64,000 nucleotides of DNA. Source: Aquabacterium sp. OR-4 (lineage in GTDB: Bacteria; Pseudomonadota; Gammaproteobacteria; Burkholderiales; Burkholderiaceae_C). Location: the NCBI RefSeq assembly GCF_025290835.2, contig NZ_JAOCQD020000002.1, forward strand, positions 1,178,001 through 1,242,000, read 5' to 3'. The notes below the pieces were generated by a model. The model saw nothing but the letters and a program-made list of their open reading frames with translations. It was not told the DNA's origin and did not search any database. Positions 23,661 to 31,908 of this stretch are shown here, piece by piece. Every line of letters begins with the position of its first letter. Position 1 is the stretch's first letter. Position numbers and translations under genes: made by a program.

Positions 23661-24605
23661 ATGCAGCATCCACCCCCGGTTCATTGGCCTGCGCCCGGCG
23701 TGACGGCCGACCCTGACCCGCTGTTCGCGGGCTTCGCGTCGCGCCAGGTCGAGGTGGCGCCGGGAGTGGCCATCCACCTGCGCACCGGCGGCCAGGGCGC
23801 GCCGCTGCTGCTGCTGCACGGGCACCCGCAAACCCACGCCATCTGGCACAGGCTGGCGCCGGCGCTGGCCCAGCGCTTCACGCTGGTGCTGGCCGATCTG
23901 CGCGGCTATGGCGACTCGTCCAAACCCGCCGGCGATGCCGAACACGCCGCCTACAGCAAGCGCGTGATGGCGCGCGACATGCTGACCGTGATGCAGGCGC
24001 TGGGCCACGCGCGCTTCAGCGTGCTGGCGCACGACCGTGGCGCGCGCGTGGCGCACCGGCTGGCGATGGACTGGCCGCAGGCCGTGCAGCGCCTGGTGCT
24101 GCTGGACATCGCGCCCACGCTGGCCATGTACGAGCAGACCGGCGAGGCCTTCGCCCGCGCCTACTGGCACTGGTTCTTCCTGATCCAGCCGTCGCCGCTG
24201 CCCGAACGCCTGATCGAGGCCGACCCGGCCGCCTATGTGCGCGATGTGATGGGCCGCCGCAGCGCCGGGCTGGCGCCGTTCGACCCGCGCGCGCTGGCCG
24301 AATACCAGCGGGCGCTGGCGCTGCCCGGCGCCGCGCACGGCCTGTGCGAGGACTACCGCGCCTCGGCCGGCATCGACCTGGTGCACGACCGGGACGACCG
24401 CGACCGCGGCCTGCGGCTCGAGCCGCCGCTGCTGGTGCTGTGGGGCCGCGACGGCGTGGTGCACCGCTGCTTCCAGCCGCTGGACGAGTGGCGCCGCGTG
24501 GCCCGCGATGTGCGCGGCGGCCCGCTCGACTGCGGCCACTACATCGCCGAAGAAGCCCCGCAGGCCCTGCTGGCCGAGGCCCTGCCCTTTCTGACCGAAG
24601 CCTGA
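23661..24605 (+). CDS. Fluoroacetate/haloacetate dehalogenase-like alpha/beta hydrolase
   Basis: A 314-residue alpha/beta hydrolase with every active-site feature of fluoroacetate dehalogenase (compare the characterised Rhodopseudomonas enzyme RPA1163). The nucleophile Asp125 sits in HDRGARVAHR with Arg126 and Arg129 that bind the carboxylate; Asp149 is in LLDIAPT; His170 and Trp171 are in ARAYWHWFF; Tyr232 is in DYRASAGID; the catalytic base is His293 in CGHYIAEEAP. The His/Trp/Tyr trio forms the halide pocket. It should therefore hydrolyse 2-haloacids such as haloacetate to hydroxyacids. It is divergent from a LysR gene and followed after 22 bases by leuCD, possibly one operon. Confidence 0.85.
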   Translation: MQHPPPVHWPAPGVTADPDPLFAGFASRQVEVAPGVAIHLRTGGQGAPLLLLHGHPQTHAIWHRLAPALAQRFTLVLADLRGYGDSSKPAGDAEHAAYSKRVMARDMLTVMQALGHARFSVLAHDRGARVAHRLAMDWPQAVQRLVLLDIAPTLAMYEQTGEAFARAYWHWFFLIQPSPLPERLIEADPAAYVRDVMGRRSAGLAPFDPRALAEYQRALALPGAAHGLCEDYRASAGIDLVHDRDDRDRGLRLEPPLLVLWGRDGVVHRCFQPLDEWRRVARDVRGGPLDCGHYIAEEAPQALLAEALPFLTEA

Positions 24606-24627
24606 ACCGGATGCCCGGACAACCCCG

Positions 24628-26052
24628 ATGACCGCCCGAACCCTCTACCGCAAGCTGGTCGACGCGCACACCGTCGCCTGGCTCGATGACCAGAACCTGC
24701 TGTTGTTCTGCGACCTGCACCTGATGAACGAGTACACCAGCCCGCAGGCCTTTGCCGGCCTGTACGAGCAGCAGCGCGGCGTGCCCATGCCGGGCCAGAA
24801 CGTGGCCGTGGTGAGCCACATCATCCCCACCCACCCCACGCCGGTGCGCGTGATCGCCGACCCCGCCTCGGCGCTGCAGGCCAGCAACCTGAAGAAGAAC
24901 TGCGAGCACTTCGGCATCCCGCTGTTCGACACCCAGGACGCACTGCAGGGCATCGAGCATGTGGTGGCGCCCGAGCACGGCATGATCCGGCCGGGCATGG
25001 TGGTGATCTGCGGCGACAGCCACACCACCACCTATGGCGCACTGGGCGCCCTGGGCTTCGGCATCGGCACCACCGAGGTCGAGCATGTGCTGGCCACCCA
25101 GACCCTGGCCTACCGCCCGGCGCAGGACATGCGCATCCGCGTCGACGGCGAACTGCCGCCGGGCACCACGTCCAAGGACCTGGTGCTGGCCATCATCGGC
25201 CGCATCGGTGCCCAGGGCGCGCGCGGCTTCGTGGTCGAGTTCTGCGGCACGGCGATCGACGCGCTGTCGATCGAGGCGCGCTTCACGCTGTGCAACATGA
25301 CGGTGGAGGCCGGCTCGCGCGGCGCCCTGATCGCGCCCGACCAGAAGGCCGTCGACTACCTGATGGCCCACGCGCCCGACCTGGCCGACGCGGCCAATCC
25401 CCAGCGCGAGGCCGCGCTGGCGGCCTGGCGCGAGCTGCGCTCGGACGCGCAGGCGCACTTCGATGTCGAACACCGCTTTGACGCCGGCGCGATCGCCCCG
25501 CACGTGACCTGGGGCACCAGCCCCGACCAGGTGATGGCCATCGACGCCCGCCTGCCGCGGCTGCAGCAGCTGCCCGAGGGCCCGGCCCGCAGCAGCGCGC
25601 AGCGGGCGCTGCACTACACCCGGCTGACCGAGGGCGCGGCCATCGAAGGCACGCCGGTGCAGCATGTGTTCATCGGCTCGTGCACCAATGGCCGCATCGA
25701 AGACCTGCGGGCGGCCGCGGCCATCGTGCACGGGCGCCGGGTGGCCGAGGGCGTGCGCGCAATGGTGGTGCCGGGCTCGGGCGCCGTGAAGGCCGCCGCC
25801 GAGGCCGAAGGTCTGGCCCGCATCTTCATCGAGGCCGGCTTCGAGTGGCGCAAGCCCGGCTGCTCGATGTGCCTGGCGATGAACGACGACGTGCTGGCCG
25901 AGGGCGTGCGCTGCGCCTCGACCACCAACCGCAACTTCGAGGGCCGCCAGGGCCGGGGCGCCATCACCCACCTGATGAGCCCGGCCATGGCCGCCGCCGC
26001 CGCGGTGACCGGCCGCATCACCGACGCCCGCCAACTGCAGGTGCTGCCATGA
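24628..26052 (+). CDS. leuC: Aconitase-family dehydratase large subunit (LeuC-like)
   Basis: A 474-residue aconitase-superfamily large subunit. Present are GDSHTTTYGALGALGFGIGT, the first cluster-ligand motif IGSCTNGRIEDLR, and the second pair in PGCSMCLAMNDD; these hold a [4Fe-4S] cluster. In biosynthetic LeuC the early motif reads D-R-H-L-V-H-E; here it reads CDLHLMNEYTSPQAF, so the Arg is replaced by Leu. It overlaps leuD by four bases (ATGA). There is no leuB or leuA nearby; the neighbours are a dehalogenase-like gene and LysR genes, so this may be a catabolic dehydratase acting on a malate analogue and not leucine biosynthesis. Confidence 0.87.
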   Translation: MTARTLYRKLVDAHTVAWLDDQNLLLFCDLHLMNEYTSPQAFAGLYEQQRGVPMPGQNVAVVSHIIPTHPTPVRVIADPASALQASNLKKNCEHFGIPLFDTQDALQGIEHVVAPEHGMIRPGMVVICGDSHTTTYGALGALGFGIGTTEVEHVLATQTLAYRPAQDMRIRVDGELPPGTTSKDLVLAIIGRIGAQGARGFVVEFCGTAIDALSIEARFTLCNMTVEAGSRGALIAPDQKAVDYLMAHAPDLADAANPQREAALAAWRELRSDAQAHFDVEHRFDAGAIAPHVTWGTSPDQVMAIDARLPRLQQLPEGPARSSAQRALHYTRLTEGAAIEGTPVQHVFIGSCTNGRIEDLRAAAAIVHGRRVAEGVRAMVVPGSGAVKAAAEAEGLARIFIEAGFEWRKPGCSMCLAMNDDVLAEGVRCASTTNRNFEGRQGRGAITHLMSPAMAAAAAVTGRITDARQLQVLP

Positions 26053-26699
26053 GCCTGAACGACACCGTGCGGATCACCGGCCGTGCCGCGGCCCTGCGCA
26101 TCGAGAACCTCGACACCGACCAGATCATGCCCAAGCAGTTTCTGCGCGGCATCGACAAGTCGGGCCTGGCCGAGGGCCTGCTGTACGACCTGCGCGTGGA
26201 TGCGCAGGGCCGGCCGCGGCCGGACTTCGTGCTCAACCGGCCGGCGTTTGCCGGTGCGCCCATCCTGGTCGGCGGGGCCAACTTCGGCTGCGGCTCCAGC
26301 CGCGAGCATGCGGTGTGGGGCCTGCTGCAGGCCGGCATCCGGGCCATCGTGGCGCCCAGCTTCGCCGAGATCTTCCACACCAACGCCATGAACAACCGGC
26401 TGCTGCTGGTGGCCCTGCCCCCCGAGCAGGTGGCCCGGCTGATGGACGACGCCGACGATGCGGCCAGCCCGGCGGTGCACATCGATGTGGGCGCGCAAAC
26501 CCTCAGCAGCCGCAGCGTGCAGGCCCGCTTCGAGCTGCTGCCGCGCCACCGGCGCATGTTTCTGGAGGGGCTGGACAGCATCGGCCTGTCGCTGACCCAC
26601 CGCGAGGCGATCACCGCCTTCGCGCAGCAGCACTGGGCCCGATCGCCCTGGCTGAAAGACGTGGCCGCCGCCGCGCGGGCGCGGCTGAGCAGCGGCTGA
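26049..26699 (+). CDS. leuD: Aconitase-family dehydratase small subunit (LeuD-like)
   Basis: A 216-residue swivel domain that pairs with the large subunit. The hallmarks are NLDTDQIMPKQFLRG, the loop GGANFGCGSSREHAVWGL that determines substrate specificity, and PSFAEIFHTNAMNN. The start ATG overlaps the stop of leuC (ATGA), indicating coupled translation and a 1:1 complex. The family's reaction is stereospecific isomerisation or hydration of 2- and 3-substituted malates. Likely controlled by the LysR gene 187 bases downstream on the same strand or by the one at 22649 (inference). Confidence 0.88.
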   Translation: MSLNDTVRITGRAAALRIENLDTDQIMPKQFLRGIDKSGLAEGLLYDLRVDAQGRPRPDFVLNRPAFAGAPILVGGANFGCGSSREHAVWGLLQAGIRAIVAPSFAEIFHTNAMNNRLLLVALPPEQVARLMDDADDAASPAVHIDVGAQTLSSRSVQARFELLPRHRRMFLEGLDSIGLSLTHREAITAFAQQHWARSPWLKDVAAAARARLSSG

Positions 26700-26762
26700 G
26701 GCACGGGCCGCGGCAGCGGCTGAGCCAACCGCTGCCAACCGCTGCCGGCCGGCATCAGGCCC

Positions 26763-26805
26763 GGCGATGCGCGGCATCGCCAACTCCCATATGCGGGGCA
26801 ACCCG
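26763..26805. repeat. 43-base interspersed repeat, copy B
   Basis: Second copy of the element at 22529-22571 (two mismatches). It carries the same GATGC-N3-GCATC dyad (26766-26778) but lacks the AATCG box and TAGCAT hexamer seen next to copy A. It lies 64 bases after leuD and 80 bases before the start of the LysR gene at 26886, so it could be an autoregulatory site of that LysR protein. Confidence 0.72.
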
Positions 26806-26885
26806 GGGCGCGTGGCCGCAGCGCCAGCCTGGCGCCTAAACTGCCGCCAGCCCCCCGCACCCTTGCGCCACCGCCCTGCCCCGCC

Positions 26886-27809
26886 ATGCGCTACCAGCGC
26901 CTCGACCTGAACCTGCTGACCGCGCTGCGCGCGCTGCTCACCGAGCGCAATGTCACGCGCGCCGGCGAGCAGCTGCATGTGTCGCAATCGGCCATGAGCG
27001 GCATGCTGGCGCGGTTGCGCGAGTATTTCGACGACGCGCTGATCGTGCCGGTGGGCCGCCGGATGGAGCTCACGCCGCTGGCCGAGACCCTGGTGGACAA
27101 GGTCAATGACCTGATGCTGCGGCTCGATGCCACGCTGGCCACGCGGCCCGATTTCGACCCCGCCACCTCGCGCCGGCAGTTCAGCATCGTGGCCTCCGAC
27201 TACGTGGCCCAGGTGCTGCTGCTGGATGTGCTGCGCGAGCTGCACCACGAGGCCCCGGGCCTGCGGCTGGAGTTTCGCCACCCCAGCAATGCCGCGGCGG
27301 TCGATCTGGAGAACGGCGAGGTCGACTTCGTCATCAACCCGCAGCGCTTCACCACGCCCAACCAGGCCAGCACGGTGCTGTTCGAGGACAGCTACCACGC
27401 GGTGGTCGACCGCGCCAACACGGCGGTGGGCGATGTGCTCAGCCTCGACAGCTACCGCCAGCAGCGCCACGTCACGCTGGAGGTGAACGGCCGCCCGCAG
27501 TTCGAGACCTGGTTCATCAGCGAGCACGGCGCGCCGGCGCACACCGAGGTGGTGGTCAACGCGTTCAGCCTGCTGCCGCCGCTGGTGCTGGGCACCTCAC
27601 GCGTGGCCACGCTGCACACGCGCATGGCCTTGCAGGCGGCGCGGCAGTGGCCGGTGCGCCTGGTGGCGCTGGGCTTCGAGGCGCCGCGCCTGGTCGAGAC
27701 CCTGCAGTGGCACCGCTACCGCGACCTCGACCCCGCCAGCCAGTACCTGCGCGACAAGATCATCCGCCACGCGCGCGCGCTGCCGGCGGTGGAGGCCTTG
27801 ATGGGCTGA
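26886..27809 (+). CDS. LysR-family regulator (NodD/NahR-like)
   Basis: A 307-residue LysR-type regulator of the NodD/NahR branch: it starts RLDLNLLTALRALLTERNVT, has the helix-turn-helix AGEQLHVSQSAMSGMLARLR and the motif GRRMELTPLAETL, all typical of that branch. The effector domain contains the ASDYVAQVLL segment also found in the LysR protein at 46702, its closest relative in the window. The 43-base element with a GATGC-N3-GCATC dyad sits upstream. It is thus one of two candidate regulators of the four-promoter regulon. Its last 50 bases overlap the end of the kinase gene on the opposite strand. Confidence 0.9.
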   Translation: MRYQRLDLNLLTALRALLTERNVTRAGEQLHVSQSAMSGMLARLREYFDDALIVPVGRRMELTPLAETLVDKVNDLMLRLDATLATRPDFDPATSRRQFSIVASDYVAQVLLLDVLRELHHEAPGLRLEFRHPSNAAAVDLENGEVDFVINPQRFTTPNQASTVLFEDSYHAVVDRANTAVGDVLSLDSYRQQRHVTLEVNGRPQFETWFISEHGAPAHTEVVVNAFSLLPPLVLGTSRVATLHTRMALQAARQWPVRLVALGFEAPRLVETLQWHRYRDLDPASQYLRDKIIRHARALPAVEALMG

Positions 27810-30480
27810 GCGGCGGCGCGGCCTGCAGGCCTTGCTGCAGCCGCAGCTGCTCGGGCGCCAGCGGCCGTGTCCGGGCTGCGGCGGCCAGGGCCGCCAGGGC
27901 CTCGGCCCGCGCATCGGCGCCGCCGCTGCCGCCCTGCAATGCCAGGCCCTCGGCCTGGGCCAGCAGCGCATCGCGGCCCACGGCGGCATCGCCGGTCAGC
28001 GGCGCCAGGTCTGCCAGGGCCGGCTGCAGCAGCGCGCGCGCCGCGTCGCGCTGGCCCAGGGCCAGCTGGTTGCGTGCCGCCTGCACCTGCAGCCAGGCCA
28101 GGGCCAGGCGGTGGCGCGGCTGGTCGGCGTCGGCGCGTTGCTGGTGGGCGCGCTGCAAGGCCATCTGGTAGGCCGGGGCGGCCTCGGCGGCCAGGCCGTT
28201 GGCATCGAGCGCGCGTGCGTAGGCCGCTGCAAAGCTGCGTTGGGTGCTGGGCCACAGCGCGTTGCCGGGGTCTTCACGCAGGCGCCGTGCCACGCTGTCC
28301 CAGGCCTGCCGGGCGGCGGCCAGGGCGGCCGCGTTCTCGTCCAGCCGCAGCAGGGCCAGGGCCAGGTAGTGGCTGTCGTACATCAGGCCCTGGCGCCAGA
28401 TGGCGCTGTGCGGGTTGCGGCGCAGGTTGTCCTGGCGGCGCAGCAAGGCGGCCTGCACCTCCTGCTTCATCGCGGCATAGTCGTCCAGGCGCTGGTAGAC
28501 CAGGGCACGGCCCACGCGCGCATTGGCGATGTTGTGGTTGGCCCACTCCTCGGGCGGCGGCGATCCGGGATCGGTGGCCTGGGCCATGGCGGCCACCAGC
28601 GCGGCATTGCCGTACAGCGCCTCGAACTCGCCCTGCGCCTGGGCGTAGTAGCGCAGCGCGTCCTGCGGCCGGCCCAGGCTGGGGCGGCCCGAGTGGTCGT
28701 GAAAGTGCGCCAGATTGGTCAGCACGTTGGCGCGCAGCTCCAGCAGGCCGGCGCGGTCGGCCGCGCCCAGCGGCATGGCCAGCGATTCGGCGGCGCGGCG
28801 CGCGGCGGTCTGCAGCACCGCCACGCCGCCGGCCGGATCGCCGGCATTGCGGCGCATGTTGGCCTGGGTGAGCAGGGTGATCAGGTGCTGGTTGGCAAAG
28901 CGCGCATCGCCCTTGCGGTCGGCCCAGGCCACCTCGGCCAGGGCCAGGGCACGGGCCACGGTGGCCTGGGCCTCGGCGGCGCGCTCGGGCCCGGCAAAGC
29001 TGGGGTTGCCCTGGATCTGCGCCAGCCGGCCCAGGGCCGAGGCCACCAGCGCGTTCAGCGCCACATCCTGCGGTGCGCGCGCCAGGGTCAGGTCGAGCGA
29101 GGCCACGGTCTGCTTCAGCAAGGCCTCCTGGGTCTTGGCGCCGCCGGGCAGCTGCTGGATCGCATCGCCATAGCGAAACACCAGCTCGGTGGCGATGTCC
29201 TTCACGCCGGCCAGCTGCTGGCGTGCCGCGTCGCGCGCCAGCCGCGCCTCGCCGGCCTGCCAGGTGGCGGCGATCAGGCCGCCCACCAGGGCCAGCACCG
29301 CCGCCGCCGAGGCGGCCACCGTGGCGCGGTGGCGCCGCGCAAACTTGCCCAGCAGGTACAGGCGCCCGGCCGCGCGGGCGCTGACCGGGTAGCCGCCCAG
29401 GTAGGCCTGCACGTCGCTGCGCAGCGCATCGACGCTGGCGTAGCGACGCGCCGGGTCTTTCTCGAGCGCCTTCAGCAGGATGTTGTCGAGGTCGCCCTCC
29501 AGGCGGCGGCGGGTGAGCAGCCACTGGGGGTCGGGCGTCTCGTCGGGCGACAGCCGGCTGGGCCGGGTGGGCGCATCCTCGAGCACGCTGCGTGCGGCCT
29601 CGGCCGGCGTGCTGGCCTTGCGCCCGGTGGGGCGGGTGCCGGTGAGCAGCTGGTACAGCAGCACGCCCAGGCTGTAGATGTCGGTGGCGGTGGTCACCGG
29701 CTCGCCACGCACCTGCTCGGGGCTGGCGTAGTGCGGCGTGAACGGCCGCTGCCCGGCCACCGTGGTGTGGCCATCGCCCTGCGCCAGCGGGTCGAGCGCC
29801 TTGGCAATGCCGAAGTCGAGCAGCTTGACCTGGCCCTCGGTATCCACCAGCACATTGCCGGGCTTCAGATCGCGGTGCACCAGCAGATTGCGGTGGGCAT
29901 GGGCCACCGCGTCGGCCAGCTGCAGAAACAGCTGCAGGCGCTGCTCGAGCGGGCGGCCCTGCACGGCCTGGTCGATGGGCCGGCCGTCCACATGCTCCAG
30001 CACGAAGAAGGGCAGGCCATCGGCGCTGGCGCCGGCATCGAGCAGGCGCGCGATGTGCGGATGGCTCATGCGCGCCAGCGCCTGGCGCTCCTGCGCAAAG
30101 CGCTGCAGCACGGCCGCGCTGTCCATGCCGCGCTTGAGCAGCTTGACGGCGGCCCGGCCATCGAACTGGCCGTCGGCGCGGCGCGCCTCGAACACCTCGC
30201 CCATGCCGCCGGCGCCGATGCTGCGCACGATCTCCCAGCTGCCCAGGCGCTGGCCGATGCGCGAGGGCGGCGCCATCAGCTGCTGGGCGGCGCTGGCGGC
30301 CATGAACACGCGGCCACCGGTGGCATCGTCGTGGTGGGCCAGCAGGCTGCGCAGCTCGGCCAGCAGCTCGGGCGGCAAGGCGGCGGCGGCGATCACCGGC
30401 TCGCGCGCCGCGGCTGGCAGCTCGAGCGTGGCGTCGAACACGGCCTTCAGCGTGGCCCAGCGCTCAGGGGGAAGGTTCAT
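27760..30480 (-). CDS. Membrane-anchored Ser/Thr protein kinase with TPR-like sensor region
   Basis: A 906-residue Hanks-type kinase. An N-terminal helical region (1-75) precedes the kinase domain: glycine loop IGAGGMGEV (88-96), Lys113 in AVKLLKRG, HRDLKPGNVLV (Asp204), DFGIAK (Asp222) and YASPEQV. One hydrophobic helix (AAAVLALVGGLIAATW) near residue 400 anchors it, leaving a 480-residue C-terminal part rich in alanine helices resembling TPR repeats, presumably extracytoplasmic. It lies near an ECF sigma gene, an arrangement known for ECF43-type sigma factors that are activated by kinase phosphorylation (EcfP-PknT of Vibrio). The partnership here is inferred. Confidence 0.9.
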   Translation of the reverse strand: MNLPPERWATLKAVFDATLELPAAAREPVIAAAALPPELLAELRSLLAHHDDATGGRVFMAASAAQQLMAPPSRIGQRLGSWEIVRSIGAGGMGEVFEARRADGQFDGRAAVKLLKRGMDSAAVLQRFAQERQALARMSHPHIARLLDAGASADGLPFFVLEHVDGRPIDQAVQGRPLEQRLQLFLQLADAVAHAHRNLLVHRDLKPGNVLVDTEGQVKLLDFGIAKALDPLAQGDGHTTVAGQRPFTPHYASPEQVRGEPVTTATDIYSLGVLLYQLLTGTRPTGRKASTPAEAARSVLEDAPTRPSRLSPDETPDPQWLLTRRRLEGDLDNILLKALEKDPARRYASVDALRSDVQAYLGGYPVSARAAGRLYLLGKFARRHRATVAASAAAVLALVGGLIAATWQAGEARLARDAARQQLAGVKDIATELVFRYGDAIQQLPGGAKTQEALLKQTVASLDLTLARAPQDVALNALVASALGRLAQIQGNPSFAGPERAAEAQATVARALALAEVAWADRKGDARFANQHLITLLTQANMRRNAGDPAGGVAVLQTAARRAAESLAMPLGAADRAGLLELRANVLTNLAHFHDHSGRPSLGRPQDALRYYAQAQGEFEALYGNAALVAAMAQATDPGSPPPEEWANHNIANARVGRALVYQRLDDYAAMKQEVQAALLRRQDNLRRNPHSAIWRQGLMYDSHYLALALLRLDENAAALAAARQAWDSVARRLREDPGNALWPSTQRSFAAAYARALDANGLAAEAAPAYQMALQRAHQQRADADQPRHRLALAWLQVQAARNQLALGQRDAARALLQPALADLAPLTGDAAVGRDALLAQAEGLALQGGSGGADARAEALAALAAAARTRPLAPEQLRLQQGLQAAPPLSPSRPPPPAARARGG

Positions 30481-30548
30481 GGGGCTGCATTGGACATCGT
30501 CTGGCGGCAGGCCGCGGCCGGGCCGGCGGGCAGCGGCCGGCGCCCGCC

Positions 30549-30619
30549 GGGATCAGCGTTCGGCGCTGAGCCGGGATCAGCGCTCGGCGCGCGCTGGGAT
30601 CAGCGCTCGGCGCTGAGCC
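30549..30619. repeat. Three tandem copies of a 24-base unit at a gene 3' end
   Basis: The unit GGGATCAGCGCTCGGCGC, with TGAGCC following in copies one and three, occurs at 30549, 30573 and 30596. The third copy contains the stop codon and last codons of the exported protein gene (30600-31745), so its 3' end appears to have been duplicated twice downstream. Each unit also contains self-complementary GGCGC/GCGCC elements that could form weak hairpins. Confidence 0.8.
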
Positions 30620-31745
30620 GCGCCACCACCACATCGGCCAGCTGTGCCAGGCCGCCGCCCACCAGCTCGCGGTAGCGCTGCGGGTCGGCCACGGCCTCCA
30701 TCTCCTTGCTGGCGTGGCTGTCCTTGCTGCTGCTGGCCAGGCGGATCAGACCCACCAGCACCGCGCCGGCCACGTCGCCGGCGGTGGTGGCCTTCTCGCG
30801 CACCTCGGCAAAGGCCGCCGGGTCGAGCGCCAGCGTGTGGGTCATGGTCATGGTGCTGCGCCAGGGGCCGGCCTGCACGCCGACCATCACGCCGTCGATG
30901 CTGGGCAGCACCTGGCCCGAGGTGCGGGCGCTGAGCGCCATGCGGCCGAAGAAGCCCTTGTTGTGGTCGCTCAGCTCGACGAAGTTCACGCGCAGGCGCA
31001 TCTCGATCAGGCTGGCGTTGAGCTGGTTCGACAGCTCGATGGTGTCGGTGATGTCACCCACCGCCGACAAGCCGTTGCCCAGCCCGGCCAGCGCTCCGAA
31101 CACCCCGGCCGATGGCTTGGCCGGCCCGACGCTGCCGCGCGCAAAACCGAAGATGCCCAGCCCGGGCGGCGACATCACCAGGCTGGTGTCGCTCTTGACC
31201 GGCGCCTGCCGGCCGCCGGCCACCAGCTTGCGGTACAGCGGCGAGGCCTGCAACTGCTCGGGCGGCACCAGCGCCACGCCGCTGGCCTGCAGGCGCGCCA
31301 GAAACTGCGCATGCAGGGCATTGGTGAGGGCCTGGAAATCGGCCTCGCCCACGCCCAGCAGCTGGTAGTACAGCGCCGAGCTGGCGCGCCCGGCGCTGCC
31401 AAAGCCCGAGGTGTGGGTGGCGATGTGGTCGGCGGTGACGAACTCGACCGCAAACACGGTCACCGCCGCACGGCTCATGCCCTTCAGGCCCCGCAGCTCG
31501 GGGATGCTGAAGGCCTTGGCCGCCAGCTCGCCGGCGTTGAACCCGGCATTCACCGGCACCACGATCGGTGGCGCCTCCTTGGCCGCCGCCTCGCCCGGCG
31601 TCAGCGCCAGCCACAGCGCCGCCAGGCCGCACAGCAGGCTGCTGACCAGCGTGGTGCCCTGCGGCCGCCTGCGCGGGCTTGGGAGGGTCGGGCTGGGCAT
31701 CGGGCTGGGCATCGAACAGGGCATCAAGCAGGGCAACAGGCGCAT
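30600..31745 (-). CDS. Exported protein of unknown function next to kinase/ECF pair
   Basis: A 381-residue protein that I do not recognise. I chose ATG 31745, which has GGAG upstream. A methionine/proline-rich leader precedes a hydrophobic segment (TLVSSLLCGLAALWLALTPGEAAAK) that resembles a Sec signal peptide. The mature part has two similar beta-rich regions (AAVTVFAVEFVTADH and EMRLRVNFVELSDHNKGFFG) and a glycine-rich centre. It lies between the Ser/Thr kinase gene (same strand, 119 bases away) and the divergent ECF sigma gene, so it may be an output or sensor component of that signalling unit. Confidence 0.75.
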   Translation of the reverse strand: MRLLPCLMPCSMPSPMPSPTLPSPRRRPQGTTLVSSLLCGLAALWLALTPGEAAAKEAPPIVVPVNAGFNAGELAAKAFSIPELRGLKGMSRAAVTVFAVEFVTADHIATHTSGFGSAGRASSALYYQLLGVGEADFQALTNALHAQFLARLQASGVALVPPEQLQASPLYRKLVAGGRQAPVKSDTSLVMSPPGLGIFGFARGSVGPAKPSAGVFGALAGLGNGLSAVGDITDTIELSNQLNASLIEMRLRVNFVELSDHNKGFFGRMALSARTSGQVLPSIDGVMVGVQAGPWRSTMTMTHTLALDPAAFAEVREKATTAGDVAGAVLVGLIRLASSSKDSHASKEMEAVADPQRYRELVGGGLAQLADVVVARLSAER

Positions 31746-31908
31746 GGGGTCTCCAGACAAGGGGTGGCGGCCGCAACAGGCCTTGTCGGGTAGCGCAGCA
31801 GCGCGGCGCGCAAAGGATCACCGCGCGCGCAGGCCCGCCCCCCGCAAGCGGGGGCCGCTGCGGGCAAGCCCCGGCGGCGCGGCGCGGCCTGGCTCGCACA
31901 ATGCCGCG

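Noticed and set aside
27832..30675. A 947-codon open frame on the plus strand opposite the kinase gene
   Set aside because: Composition is Gln/Gly/Arg/His-rich as expected for antisense of a high-GC gene; the minus-strand frame has all kinase motifs.
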